Source of the DNA: Sulfitobacter sp. HGT1
Lineage (GTDB): Bacteria > Pseudomonadota > Alphaproteobacteria > Rhodobacterales > Rhodobacteraceae
Length of the DNA: 64,000 nt
Direction of reading: 5' to 3'
Assembly (NCBI RefSeq): GCF_013282155.1
Contig: NZ_BLWI01000008.1
Coordinates: forward strand, 434,001-498,000
Below, in pieces: positions 37,019 to 45,040 of the stretch. The notes beneath the pieces were generated by a model. The model was not told where the DNA came from. It ran no database searches and was given only the letters and a program-made list of their open reading frames with translations. Each line of letters opens with the position of its first letter. Position 1 is the stretch's first letter. The translations under genes and the position numbers were made by a program.

Positions 37019-37029
37019 CTTTCATCCTG

Positions 37030-37101
37030 ACCTTTTAGCGGTATTTCAGCAAGTCGCCCTGCCCGTGGCCCGCAATCCGGTAACAAATCGCCACGCGACA
37101 T
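37030..37101 (-). promoter_or_regulatory. SAM-II riboswitch of metZ
   Basis: On the minus strand the order GTCGCGTGGCGATTTG, CCGGATTGC, GGGCCACG, GACTTGCTGAAAT and CGCTAAAAGG matches the SAM-II (metA-motif) pseudoknot: stem CGTGG/CCACG, then the CTAAA tail that forms the pseudoknot. Alphaproteobacteria use SAM-II before metA, metX and metZ. It binds S-adenosylmethionine and lowers expression of methionine genes. It starts at the predicted transcription start and ends about 80 bases before metZ. Confidence 0.85.
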
Positions 37102-37130
37102 CTGCTACGCCTGTGCGGCCCTCACGTCAA
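37102..37130 (-). promoter_or_regulatory. Promoter of the metZ leader
   Basis: Minus strand TTGACG (37125-37130), a 17-base spacer and TAGCAG (37102-37107). Transcription would begin a few bases before the riboswitch, which supports both calls. Confidence 0.6.
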
Positions 37131-37222
37131 CAGGCAGCGTCATAGCAGAGTGCCCTTTCCCTTGTAGGTGCCAAAGAAACGCGCAGTATAGGCCAACCCG
37201 TGTTTCCAAAAGGTGACTTTGC

Positions 37223-37927
37223 ATGACCGCCCCGATTGATCTGTATTACTGGCCGACGCCGAACGGCTGGAAAATATCCATCGCCCTCGAGGAAATGGGC
37301 CTGCCCTATACCACCCATCTGGTCAACATTGGCGCTGGCGAACAATTCGCACCCGAATTTCTAAAGATCGCGCCCAACAACCGTATGCCTGCCATCGTTG
37401 ATCCGGACGGGCCGGACGGTGCGCCGGTGTCGATTTTTGAATCCGGTGCGATCCTGCAATATCTTGCCCGCAAAACCGGCCAGTTCGGCGGCACGACCGA
37501 ACGCGAAATGATCGCCGTGCAGGAATGGCTGATGTGGCAAATGGGCGGGCTTGGGCCAATGGCAGGCCAGGCGCATCATTTTCTGAAATACGCCCCCCAG
37601 ATGGATCCGCCCAACGATCTACCCTATGCCAAAGACCGCTACCGCGCTGAAACGGCACGGCTTTACGGGGTTCTGGACCGGCAACTGGCAAAACATGAAT
37701 TCGTGGCAGGTGATTTTCTGTCGATTGCCGATTTCGCGATTTGGGGCTGGGCATCGCTGTGGGAAGGGCAACAGCAGACGCTGGATGACAAACCCCACAT
37801 GGCCCGCTGGCTGGCAATGATGGGTGCCCGCAAAGGCGTTCAGGCGGGGCGCGCGTTATTTGCGGAAAAGCGCGCGGATTTCAGCAAAGACAGCGCGGCA
37901 CAGACGACCTTGTTCAAATCAAAATAG
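37223..37927 (+). CDS. Glutathione S-transferase family protein (Ure2/YfcG-like)
   Basis: 234 residues. The N-terminal thioredoxin-fold domain contains YYWPTPNGWKISIALEEMGLPY, NNRMPAIVDPDGPDG and FESGAILQYLA, the glutathione-binding ESGAI loop; the C-terminal helical domain contains VAGDFLSIADFAIWGW. YfcG-type members act as disulfide-bond reductases or conjugate electrophiles with glutathione; the substrate is unknown. AAAAGGTGAC precedes the start. It is divergent from metZ and convergent with yciB, across a strong terminator. Confidence 0.9.
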   Translation: MTAPIDLYYWPTPNGWKISIALEEMGLPYTTHLVNIGAGEQFAPEFLKIAPNNRMPAIVDPDGPDGAPVSIFESGAILQYLARKTGQFGGTTEREMIAVQEWLMWQMGGLGPMAGQAHHFLKYAPQMDPPNDLPYAKDRYRAETARLYGVLDRQLAKHEFVAGDFLSIADFAIWGWASLWEGQQQTLDDKPHMARWLAMMGARKGVQAGRALFAEKRADFSKDSAAQTTLFKSK

Positions 37928-37963
37928 AACGGCTGGCGCATATCACGATGTGATCCTGGCAAA

Positions 37964-37990
37964 CGAAGGGGCCACGAACAGGCCCCTTCG
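37964..37990. terminator. Bidirectional terminator between the GST gene and yciB
   Basis: Perfect 10-bp stem CGAAGGGGCC (37964-37973) with GGCCCCTTCG (37981-37990), a 7-base loop, between the two convergent stop codons. Confidence 0.8.
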
Positions 37991-37995
37991 GCGCA

Positions 37996-38601
37996 TCAGG
38001 CTTTGTCTTTTTCCAGGCCGTATGTCTGAAACAATTTGCCCTGCGACATGAAGAACACGAAGACAGCAGCCGTCAGACCGAAGGTTTTGAAATAAACCCA
38101 GGTTTCGGTGCTGGCAAAACGCCAGATCAATTCATTCGCCAGCGCCAGCCCGAAAAAGCACAGCATCAGCCGCTTGGTCAGGATCATCCAGCCCGCGTCT
38201 TCCAGCGGCATCGTTTCTTCCATCACGTATTTCAGATAGGATTGCCCGCGCAGCAGCCCGATGCCCAGCAAGCCGCCAAACAGCAGGTAAATCGCCGTAG
38301 GCTTCATTTTGAAGAACCGCTCGTCGTTCAACCAGACCGAAAGCCCGCCGAACAAGGTGACCAAAATCACGGTCGCGACCTGCATCCGGCTCAGCTTGCC
38401 GGTCAAGGCCCATAGCGCCGCGGTCGAGGCGATCAGCAGCGGCACAAAGGCGGCAGTGATCAGGATAAAGCCGCTGTATTCCGTGCCCCAGACCGTGAAC
38501 ACGTCATCCTTGTAGCGCAGATAGGCCGCAAAAAAGATCAGCACGGGCCCGAATTCAAGGGCAGATTTCAGCAACGGGTTGATCTTGCGTTTCTCGGTCA
38601 T
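37996..38601 (-). CDS. yciB: YciB/intracellular septation protein A family membrane protein
   Basis: 201 residues, five or six membrane helices. LLKSALEFGPVLIFFAAYLR at the N-terminus and the middle segment GGLSVWLNDERFFKMKPTAIYLLFG are YciB/IspZ signatures. The family affects envelope integrity and septation; the precise role is unclear. Start ATG 38599-38601 has GGAG 6-7 bases upstream. Another ATG four codons earlier overlaps the stop of the upstream transporter gene. It is encoded with the EamA permease and ftsY on one strand. Confidence 0.9.
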   Translation of the reverse strand: MTEKRKINPLLKSALEFGPVLIFFAAYLRYKDDVFTVWGTEYSGFILITAAFVPLLIASTAALWALTGKLSRMQVATVILVTLFGGLSVWLNDERFFKMKPTAIYLLFGGLLGIGLLRGQSYLKYVMEETMPLEDAGWMILTKRLMLCFFGLALANELIWRFASTETWVYFKTFGLTAAVFVFFMSQGKLFQTYGLEKDKA

Positions 38602-38612
38602 CTTGCTCTCCA

Positions 38613-39515
38613 TTAGCCGCCCATCTCCACTATCACAGCGCCTGCTGCGATCAATGCCATCAGCGCCACGCGGCGCGGGCCGACTGTTTCTTTCAGGACC
38701 AACCAGCCGATTATCGCCGCAAACACGGTCGAGGTTTCGCGCAGCACCGCGGCCTCGCCGACTTTGTCCAACCGTGTGGCCAGCATGACCGCCCCAAAGC
38801 TGAAAAACGCGACGATACCGCCGATGACGCCGCGCAGCATCAGCGGGCCAAGCGCGGGCGGGTTGGACATTTTCACGTAACGCCGCGCGGCAATCACAGG
38901 CATCACCAGACCGTCGATCATGAAAAACCATGCCAGAAAGGTGAACGGGTTTTCCGTCGCACGGATGCCATAGGCGTCAAAGGTGGTATAGACGGCGACA
39001 CATAAACCGGTCAGCACAGCCAGCCCAAGCGCGGTGTTCAGCGTGTCACGCTCCGACACCAGATAGACCATGTTATACACCGCCAACCCAAAGATGCCGG
39101 CCATCAGCACGCCCACGCCCATCCATTGCGTCAGGGTAAAGCTTTCCTCGAAGATCAGATAGGCCCCGATCACCGTGAACAGCGGCCCCGTGCCGCGCAC
39201 CACAGGATAGACCACCGTATAGGCCCCCTTGGTATAGGCCCACGCCTGAAGCACCTTATACACAATGTGGATCGCAAAAGCCCCGGCAAAGATCACCCAC
39301 ATATGCGGTTCGGGCCAAGGCACCACAAACAAGGCAAAGGGCGCGGCCATCAGGCAGTAGGAAAAATCAATCGCGCCACGGGTCATCCACGGGTCATGCC
39401 GCCCCTTTTGCAGCGCGCCGAATACTGCGTGCAGGAAGGCTGCCAGCAATGCCAGATACAAAGCGGCCTGATGCCCTGCTGCGGTGCCCTCGATCTGGGC
39501 CAGCCATTCGGTCAC
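38613..39515 (-). CDS. EamA/DMT-family permease
   Basis: 300 residues with about ten helices in two EamA repeats (LAAFLHAVFGALQKGRHDPW; VYPVVRGTGPLFTVIGAYLIFEE; VLRETSTVFAAIIGWLVLKE). The substrate is unknown. It differs clearly from the EamA transporter at 16530. It lies 25 bases after ftsY and 11 before yciB, probably one transcript. Confidence 0.88.
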   Translation of the reverse strand: MTEWLAQIEGTAAGHQAALYLALLAAFLHAVFGALQKGRHDPWMTRGAIDFSYCLMAAPFALFVVPWPEPHMWVIFAGAFAIHIVYKVLQAWAYTKGAYTVVYPVVRGTGPLFTVIGAYLIFEESFTLTQWMGVGVLMAGIFGLAVYNMVYLVSERDTLNTALGLAVLTGLCVAVYTTFDAYGIRATENPFTFLAWFFMIDGLVMPVIAARRYVKMSNPPALGPLMLRGVIGGIVAFFSFGAVMLATRLDKVGEAAVLRETSTVFAAIIGWLVLKETVGPRRVALMALIAAGAVIVEMGG

Positions 39516-39540
39516 GGGCGCGGCCCGTTATGCGACAGGG

Positions 39541-40770
39541 TCACTGCGGGTCCAGCCCCATCAGCGCATCCGCGAATTCCTGCGGATCAAACGGTTGCAG
39601 ATCGTCGATCTGTTCGCCCACCCCGATCGCGTGGATCGGCAGGCCGAATTTATCCGCCAAGGCCACCAGCACACCGCCCTTGGCTGTGCCATCCAGCTTG
39701 GTCATGACCAGACCCGACACATCCGAAATCTCTTGGAATACCTTGACCTGATTAAGCGCGTTCTGGCCCGTTGTCGCGTCCAGCACCAACAGGGTGTTAT
39801 GCGGGGCCGACGGGTCTTTCTTGCGGATCACCCGCACGATCTTGGCCAGTTCCTCCATCAGGTCACCCCGGTTTTGCAGGCGTCCGGCGGTGTCGATCAA
39901 CAGCAGATCCGCGCCATCGCGTTCGGCCTGCCCCATTGCCTCAAAGGCAAGGCTGGCGGGGTCGGACCCTTGGGCCGCCGTCAAGACAGGCACGCCCGCA
40001 CGGTCGCCCCAGACCTGCAACTGCTCAACCGCGGCGGCGCGGAAGGTATCACCGGCGGCAATCATTACATGCTTGCCCGCCGCCTTGAACTGGCTGGCCA
40101 GTTTGCCGATGGTTGTCGTTTTGCCCGACCCGTTCACGCCCACAACCAACACCACCTGTGGTGTCTTGGCATATAGCGGCAACGGCTTGGCAATCGGGTC
40201 CATGATCCGCGCGATTTCCGCAGCCAGCAGACGTTTGATTTCTTCGACCGACAGACGTTTGCCAAAGCGGCCTTCGGCCATGTTCGCCGTGACGCGCAAG
40301 GCGGTATCAACGCCCATATCGGTCGAGATCAACAGCTCTTCGAGCTGCTCGAGCATCTCGTCATCCAACACGCGACGCACAACAGGTGCGGCGGTGCTGC
40401 GCCCCATCAAGCGCCCCATCAGACCGGGCTTTGCGGGCTCGGGCGTGGCAGGCTCGGGGCTTACAGGCTCTAATTGTACGGGTTTCGGCTGCACGGGCTC
40501 GGGCTTGGCCGGTTCAACCGCCTTGGGGATGGACACGGGTTCAGGCGCATCCACCGTGTCGGCAGGCATAGGTGCCGGCTCCTCATCGACCGCTTCGGGC
40601 AATGCCTCGACTGCGGCGACGGGGGTGTCCATCACCTGATCGACGGGCAGTTCGTCAATGGTTTCGGGGGCGTCAACAACACCGCCGTCCTCAATGATCG
40701 CCTCAAGCCCTTCGTCAATCTTGGACGATGATTTGAACAGTTTGCTTTTCAGTTTCTTGAAAAAGGCCAA
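39541..40770 (-). CDS. ftsY: Signal recognition particle receptor FtsY
   Basis: About 409 residues. FtsY is the membrane-side GTPase that receives SRP-bound ribosomes and hands nascent inner-membrane proteins to SecYEG. An acidic, Pro/Glu-rich A region (about 20-115, with many KPEPVQP-type repeats) precedes the N domain and the G domain: GVNGSGKTTTIGKLA, DTFRAAA, DTAGR, TKLDGTAKGG. No ATG is placed correctly. The family start AFFKKLK follows a TTG at 40768-40770 with GGAG seven bases upstream, so TTG is the likely start. Confidence 0.94.
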   Translation of the reverse strand: MAFFKKLKSKLFKSSSKIDEGLEAIIEDGGVVDAPETIDELPVDQVMDTPVAAVEALPEAVDEEPAPMPADTVDAPEPVSIPKAVEPAKPEPVQPKPVQLEPVSPEPATPEPAKPGLMGRLMGRSTAAPVVRRVLDDEMLEQLEELLISTDMGVDTALRVTANMAEGRFGKRLSVEEIKRLLAAEIARIMDPIAKPLPLYAKTPQVVLVVGVNGSGKTTTIGKLASQFKAAGKHVMIAAGDTFRAAAVEQLQVWGDRAGVPVLTAAQGSDPASLAFEAMGQAERDGADLLLIDTAGRLQNRGDLMEELAKIVRVIRKKDPSAPHNTLLVLDATTGQNALNQVKVFQEISDVSGLVMTKLDGTAKGGVLVALADKFGLPIHAIGVGEQIDDLQPFDPQEFADALMGLDPQ

Positions 40771-40884
40771 GCGCAGTCTCCGCAAAAGTATCAGGCGTTT
40801 GCTATGATCTATAGGCTCAACGGGTCAGAGGAAAGGGCACCAACAGGAATTGACAGCCCGCGCAGCCTGCCCCACCAAGTTATC

Positions 40885-41769
40885 ATGCGTTGGTTTTTGA
40901 TATTTGCCCTTCTGCTCTTGGGGAACGCGGGTCGCGCGGACCCCGACCAACGCTATTGTTCCAGCACCAAATGGGGCCATGCCCATTGCATCAGACCCGC
41001 GCATTTCGTCTATGACACCTGCAATGCGATCAAGGTTTTCTCGGACCGGCACGGGCTGAACCGCGACTTCTTTGCGCGGCTGATCTGGCAAGAAAGCCGC
41101 TTTGACCAAAACGCCCTGAGCCATGCAAACGCACGCGGGATCGCACAGTTCATTCCGTCAACCGCCGCATTGCGTGGGTTGAAAGACCCCTATAATCCGG
41201 CCGACGCATTGGAACATTCCGCGCAGTACCTTGCTGAAATGGTTGGGAAATATGGTAACGAAGGCATGGCGGCGATTGGCTATAACGGTGGCGAACGCCG
41301 CGCCGAAGGGTTTTTGCAAGGCAAAGGGCTGGCCCCTGAAACGGTGAATTACGTCCCCATCATCACCGGTCTGGCCGCCGATATCTGGCGCGACACCCCC
41401 CCGAAAGCACCCGATTTTCGTTTGTCAAAAGACGCGCCATTCCTGCCTGCGTGCTACATGATGGCCGCATCGCGCCGCATTACACCGCTCAAGCTCACGC
41501 CGCCGCCACCGGTGCTGAAACCCTGGGGGGTGCAGGTCGCTTTTGGCACCAGCAAACGGGCGGCACAGTCCAAGGCGGCATCGAATATGTCGTCCTGCCG
41601 GGCCACAGTGAAGGGCCGGAAACTGGACATGCTTTATAAGAAAAACCGCGTGTCAGGGCGCAAAGGGTTCTTTTTTGCGCAATATGGCGCGGACACCCGC
41701 ACAAGCGCCCAACAGCTTTGCGCGGGTTTGCGCCAGAAAAGATGTACCTGCCTCGTGGTCAAGAACTAG
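40885..41769 (+). CDS. Secreted lytic transglycosylase with SPOR-like C-terminus
   Basis: 294 residues. A signal peptide (MRWFLIFALLLLGNAGRA) is followed by a soluble lytic transglycosylase domain: IWQESRFDQNALS with catalytic Glu70, ARGIAQFIPSTAALRGL, and IGYNGG. It cleaves peptidoglycan to 1,6-anhydro-muropeptides in the periplasm. The last 85 residues (GVQVAFGTSKRAAQSK... RTSAQQLC) look like a SPOR domain, which binds denuded glycan at division sites. The mature protein has eight cysteines. Divergent from ftsY; the start has no good ribosome site. Confidence 0.88.
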   Translation: MRWFLIFALLLLGNAGRADPDQRYCSSTKWGHAHCIRPAHFVYDTCNAIKVFSDRHGLNRDFFARLIWQESRFDQNALSHANARGIAQFIPSTAALRGLKDPYNPADALEHSAQYLAEMVGKYGNEGMAAIGYNGGERRAEGFLQGKGLAPETVNYVPIITGLAADIWRDTPPKAPDFRLSKDAPFLPACYMMAASRRITPLKLTPPPPVLKPWGVQVAFGTSKRAAQSKAASNMSSCRATVKGRKLDMLYKKNRVSGRKGFFFAQYGADTRTSAQQLCAGLRQKRCTCLVVKN

Positions 41770-41794
41770 CCCAAAGCCGGGCCTGCGTGCCGTT

Positions 41795-44011
41795 TCAACC
41801 ACGCAGTGTTGCGATTGCCGCAGTCAGTTCAGCTGCCCCGAAGGGCTTTTGCAGCAAGGTAATACCCGCATCCATACGGCCGTTCTGAATGATCGGATTT
41901 TCGGTGAACCCCGACATAAAGATCACGGCGGCATCAGGGAAGAACACTGCAAGCTTTTTGACCGCCTGCGTCCCGTCCATGCCCCCCGGCAAAACAATAT
42001 CGCTCAGGATCAGATCAACCTTCGGCAGGTTTTCAGCCAGCGCCAGGGCCACGGGACCGTCGTCGGCTTCATGCACAACGCAGCCCATCGCCACGAGCAT
42101 GAGCTTGAACATTTTCCGAAGCTCCGCGTTGTCTTCGACCAGCAGCACCACCATCCCTGCGAAATTGGCGCGAGACGGGGGCGGTCTTTCAATCTCGACC
42201 GCGTTTTCGACCTCTAGCGCGCGTGGCAGATACAGCTTGACCGACGTGCCGATCCCCTGTTCGGAATATATCTCAAGATGCCCTTTCGATTGTTTGGCAA
42301 ATCCAAACGCGATCGGCAGACCAAGCCCGGTACCCTTGCCGACACCTTTGGTGGTGAAAAACGGTTCAACCGCACGCTGGAGCGTTTCATCTGACATGCC
42401 ATGGCCGGTATCGTTGACGGATATGCACACATAGTCGCCTGCCTCCACCTCTGCGCGGCGCAAAACATAGTCCGGGCCGATCTTGCAGTTGCTGATCTTG
42501 ATCGTCAGCCTGCCCCCGTCCGGCATGGCGTCGCAACCATTCAGCACCAGATTGAGCATCGTGGTTTTCAGCTTTTCCGGATCGGCGAAGGTTTTCCAAA
42601 GCCCGTCTTCGGTCAGGATTTCCAGATCTATCGCATCCCCCACAGACGTCCCCAGCAAGGCGTGGGATTTGTTGATCAGCACTGCGGCATCGAAATTGGT
42701 CGGCGACAAAGGCTGTTTGCGCGCGAAGGACAGCAATTGTTGGGTCAAATTCGCCCCGTTGCGCACCGCCGAAAGAGCCACCTCAAGGAAAACACGTTCG
42801 CTTTGGTTTTCCAGCGTCAAAAGCGTCAGTTCGATGTTGCCGGAAATAACCGCCAGCAAGTTGTTGAAATCATGGGCAACACCGCCCGTCAGCTTGCCAA
42901 TGGCGTCCAGTTTTTGCGCCTGCAAAAGCTGTTCTTCGAGGATTTTCTGGTCTGTAACGTCCAAAGACACGGCTTCGAGCATTAGATCGCCGGTCTTGGG
43001 GTGTCGCAACGGCTGGATGATCTGGCGTAAAAACCGGGATTCCCCGTCTTCCATCGTATATTTCAGGATGGTATCTACAGGCTCCCCGCTTTGGAGCCGC
43101 TCGCCGATCGATTGCAGCTTCTCAGCACTCTCGCCGCGCAACAACGTGCCGACGAAATCCTTGCGCATATCCATGTCGATGACCTGCTGCATGGTCATGT
43201 TCAGCGCCTGGGCAAAGATCGGGTCACATTCGGTAAACTTGTCTGTTGTCATATCAAACGTGGCATAGCCAAGCCGCGCCAGAGAGGCTGCATAGGCCAG
43301 CTTTTTCTCGGAACTTTCGCCGGCCGCCTGCGATGACAAAATCTGGTCGCGCATGCCGTGGATCGCATCAACCAAGGTGGTCACTTCGTCCCGAGGACGC
43401 GGGGTCGGTCCGTCATCCAGTTCGATTTTCAGCGTTTTCCAATCGTCGGGAAACTCCTTAAGCGTATCTGAAACATTCAGGATCGGCTGCAAAACCGTGC
43501 GATCCATCAGCCGCAGCACCTGCATTGCCGTAAAGAAAATAAAGACAACCGAGATGATCATCGTGACGGCCAGCCGCAGCAGGATCACCTCCCAGATCTC
43601 GCCATGCGACACCTCAAAGACCAATGTGGCGATTTGCACATCCCTTGACCGGTCCGCCCCGAAAAGCGGCACCTCCAACCGGTAGGCAAGCGTGCTGTTG
43701 TCAAGAGACCCAGCAACGAGGTTGATCAATCTGCCATCCGACACCCCCGCCCCGGTGACGACGCCAAGCTCGACATAGCTGTCCAGAAGCCTTTGCGCGC
43801 TTTCCAGATCATATTGCCAGATGTCATCTTGCATCGTCGCCGCAGTGCTGGCCGCAAGGCTGTCGACACGTTCTTTCAGCCGCGCTTCGGAAATATCATA
43901 GTAGAAAACCGCCGGGACCAGACATGCGACGATCACCAGACCGGTCATCGGCCCCCAGATCGCCCGACAGATTTCCCGACGGATGCCCTCTGGGACAAAT
44001 CGGCATATCAT
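41795..44011 (-). CDS. Hybrid sensor histidine kinase
   Basis: 738 residues. Order: membrane helix (about 20-40), a periplasmic region with AASTAATMQDDIWQYDLESAQRLLDSY, a second helix (about 145-165), a HAMP-like linker, a PAS domain, a dimerisation domain with the phospho-histidine in GGVAHDFNNLLAVISGN, a catalytic ATPase (NLVLNGCDAMPDGG, VNDTGHGMSDE, GTGLGLPIAFGFAKQSKG) and a C-terminal receiver with the phospho-acceptor in LSDIVLPGGMDG. Its start overlaps the stop of the upstream periplasmic binding protein gene by 4 bases (ATGA), so the two likely act as one sensor. No partner response regulator or output gene is nearby. Confidence 0.93.
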   Translation of the reverse strand: MICRFVPEGIRREICRAIWGPMTGLVIVACLVPAVFYYDISEARLKERVDSLAASTAATMQDDIWQYDLESAQRLLDSYVELGVVTGAGVSDGRLINLVAGSLDNSTLAYRLEVPLFGADRSRDVQIATLVFEVSHGEIWEVILLRLAVTMIISVVFIFFTAMQVLRLMDRTVLQPILNVSDTLKEFPDDWKTLKIELDDGPTPRPRDEVTTLVDAIHGMRDQILSSQAAGESSEKKLAYAASLARLGYATFDMTTDKFTECDPIFAQALNMTMQQVIDMDMRKDFVGTLLRGESAEKLQSIGERLQSGEPVDTILKYTMEDGESRFLRQIIQPLRHPKTGDLMLEAVSLDVTDQKILEEQLLQAQKLDAIGKLTGGVAHDFNNLLAVISGNIELTLLTLENQSERVFLEVALSAVRNGANLTQQLLSFARKQPLSPTNFDAAVLINKSHALLGTSVGDAIDLEILTEDGLWKTFADPEKLKTTMLNLVLNGCDAMPDGGRLTIKISNCKIGPDYVLRRAEVEAGDYVCISVNDTGHGMSDETLQRAVEPFFTTKGVGKGTGLGLPIAFGFAKQSKGHLEIYSEQGIGTSVKLYLPRALEVENAVEIERPPPSRANFAGMVVLLVEDNAELRKMFKLMLVAMGCVVHEADDGPVALALAENLPKVDLILSDIVLPGGMDGTQAVKKLAVFFPDAAVIFMSGFTENPIIQNGRMDAGITLLQKPFGAAELTAAIATLRG

Positions 44012-44760
44012 TCCGACAAACCTTGCTTGGTCGAAAGATCGGCGCGGCTCAGGATATCCATATAAGTCCCGTCAGCCCGCATGTCCCGAAGCGCTTGGGC
44101 AAGATCGGCCGCTAGATCCGCATGTTTCGGGTTAAGATGAATAAAGAGGCCGGAATAGTCGATGAATTTAGAGAATTTCAGCCCCGTGATCTTTTTCTTG
44201 TCGGCGATATATCGGGCATGAGTGAAGTACATAAAGGCCACATCAATCCGGTCCTGGGCCAGCATTTCCATCAAAAGCTCGGGAGAGTTGGCCGTATGTG
44301 TTTCTGGCACATCTTTCAGCAGTATGCCCGGCTGCTTCCATCCCTTGCCATAGCCGACACGGTATTTCTTGAAATCCGCAAGTTCGTAAATCGTGATGTC
44401 GTCGCGCAGAAAGACACCGCCGGCAATGCTGGAAAAAATCGGTTCCTCGACGCGCACCAAAGGCTTTAACATTGGCGCAGTCAATATCGGGGTTGCGAAA
44501 AAACCATCAAATTCACCCGTGAGGGTGCCATATAATCCGCGACTGACCGATGTGGGCTGATAGGCAATCGTAACGCCGACGCGCCTGAAAGTTTCCTTGA
44601 CGATAAGGTCGATATCACCGTTTTGCTCAACGGTGATATGCGGCGGACTAAGCGCCACGGCGAAGTTGAGCTGTGGTTGGTCGGCCTGTACAGGCCCGGC
44701 CAAGGCGTAAATGGCAAATACACATAAACTAACAAGCGGGCGTATAGACCGTATGGCCAT
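44008..44760 (-). CDS. Periplasmic substrate-binding protein, SBP_bac_3 type
   Basis: 250 residues with a signal peptide (MAIRSIRPLVSLCVFAIYALAGPVQA). The rest follows the amino-acid-type binding-protein fold: LNFAVALSPPHITVEQNGDIDLIVKETF, GEFDGFFATP, YRVGYGKGWK, LLMEMLAQDRIDVAFM. Such proteins usually serve ABC importers, but no permease or ATPase is near. The overlap with the hybrid kinase gene suggests the ligand-bound protein is sensed by the kinase, as in BvgS-like systems that carry this domain in cis. Ligand unknown. Confidence 0.85.
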   Translation of the reverse strand: MAIRSIRPLVSLCVFAIYALAGPVQADQPQLNFAVALSPPHITVEQNGDIDLIVKETFRRVGVTIAYQPTSVSRGLYGTLTGEFDGFFATPILTAPMLKPLVRVEEPIFSSIAGGVFLRDDITIYELADFKKYRVGYGKGWKQPGILLKDVPETHTANSPELLMEMLAQDRIDVAFMYFTHARYIADKKKITGLKFSKFIDYSGLFIHLNPKHADLAADLAQALRDMRADGTYMDILSRADLSTKQGLSE

Positions 44761-44954
44761 TGCTGCGTCTCCATTCTTGCGGTGCCTTACCCACGACTGT
44801 CATTGCGGGTAAATTAGAAATCTACCATGGCCCAAATCGCGGCAATTTGCAATTTGGAGAAGTCCGCACCAAGGTCAAGACAACCGACGATTGGAAAAAA
44901 CCATCCGATACGCTGTCGCAGGTGGCCTTGGGCGCGCGGGAAATCCTGCGTTGA
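44760..44954 (+). pseudogene. Short open frame of protein-like composition, possible gene remnant
   Basis: 64 codons opening at a TTG that overlaps the divergent start of the binding-protein gene. No ribosome site is seen. The distal part (KLEIYHGPNRGN ... TTDDWKKPSDTL ... LGAREILR) reads like real protein, but I do not recognise it. Its stop lies inside the inverted-repeat structure at 44952-45003. It may be the tail of a lost gene or mobile element, or chance. Confidence 0.25.
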
Positions 44955-45003
44955 ATACCCGCAAGCGGGTCTGGCACTCTCGCGCCAGACCACGGTGTAT
45001 TCA
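44952..45003. other. Compact three-stem inverted-repeat structure
   Basis: Outer 7-bp stem TGAATAC (44952-44958) with GTATTCA (44997-45003). Inside it are CCCGC-AA-GCGGG and an 8-bp stem GGTCTGGC (44968-44975) with GCCAGACC (44984-44991). Together they form a three-way junction. It lies 38 bases past the stop of the NuoEF-like gene. Not a tRNA: no anticodon arm or T-loop. It could be a terminator, a mobile-element end or a small RNA element. Confidence 0.55.
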
Positions 45004-45040
45004 GCATAATCGACCGGATTACGCTGCGGTCAACCCGGGG

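Noticed and set aside
36951-37025. 25-residue N-terminal extension or leader peptide of metZ
   Set aside because: It runs through the terminator hairpin; no methionine codons of the kind used in attenuation and no ribosome site.
44952-45003. tRNA or tRNA fragment
   Set aside because: Stem lengths and loops do not fit a cloverleaf; no T-loop or anticodon loop.
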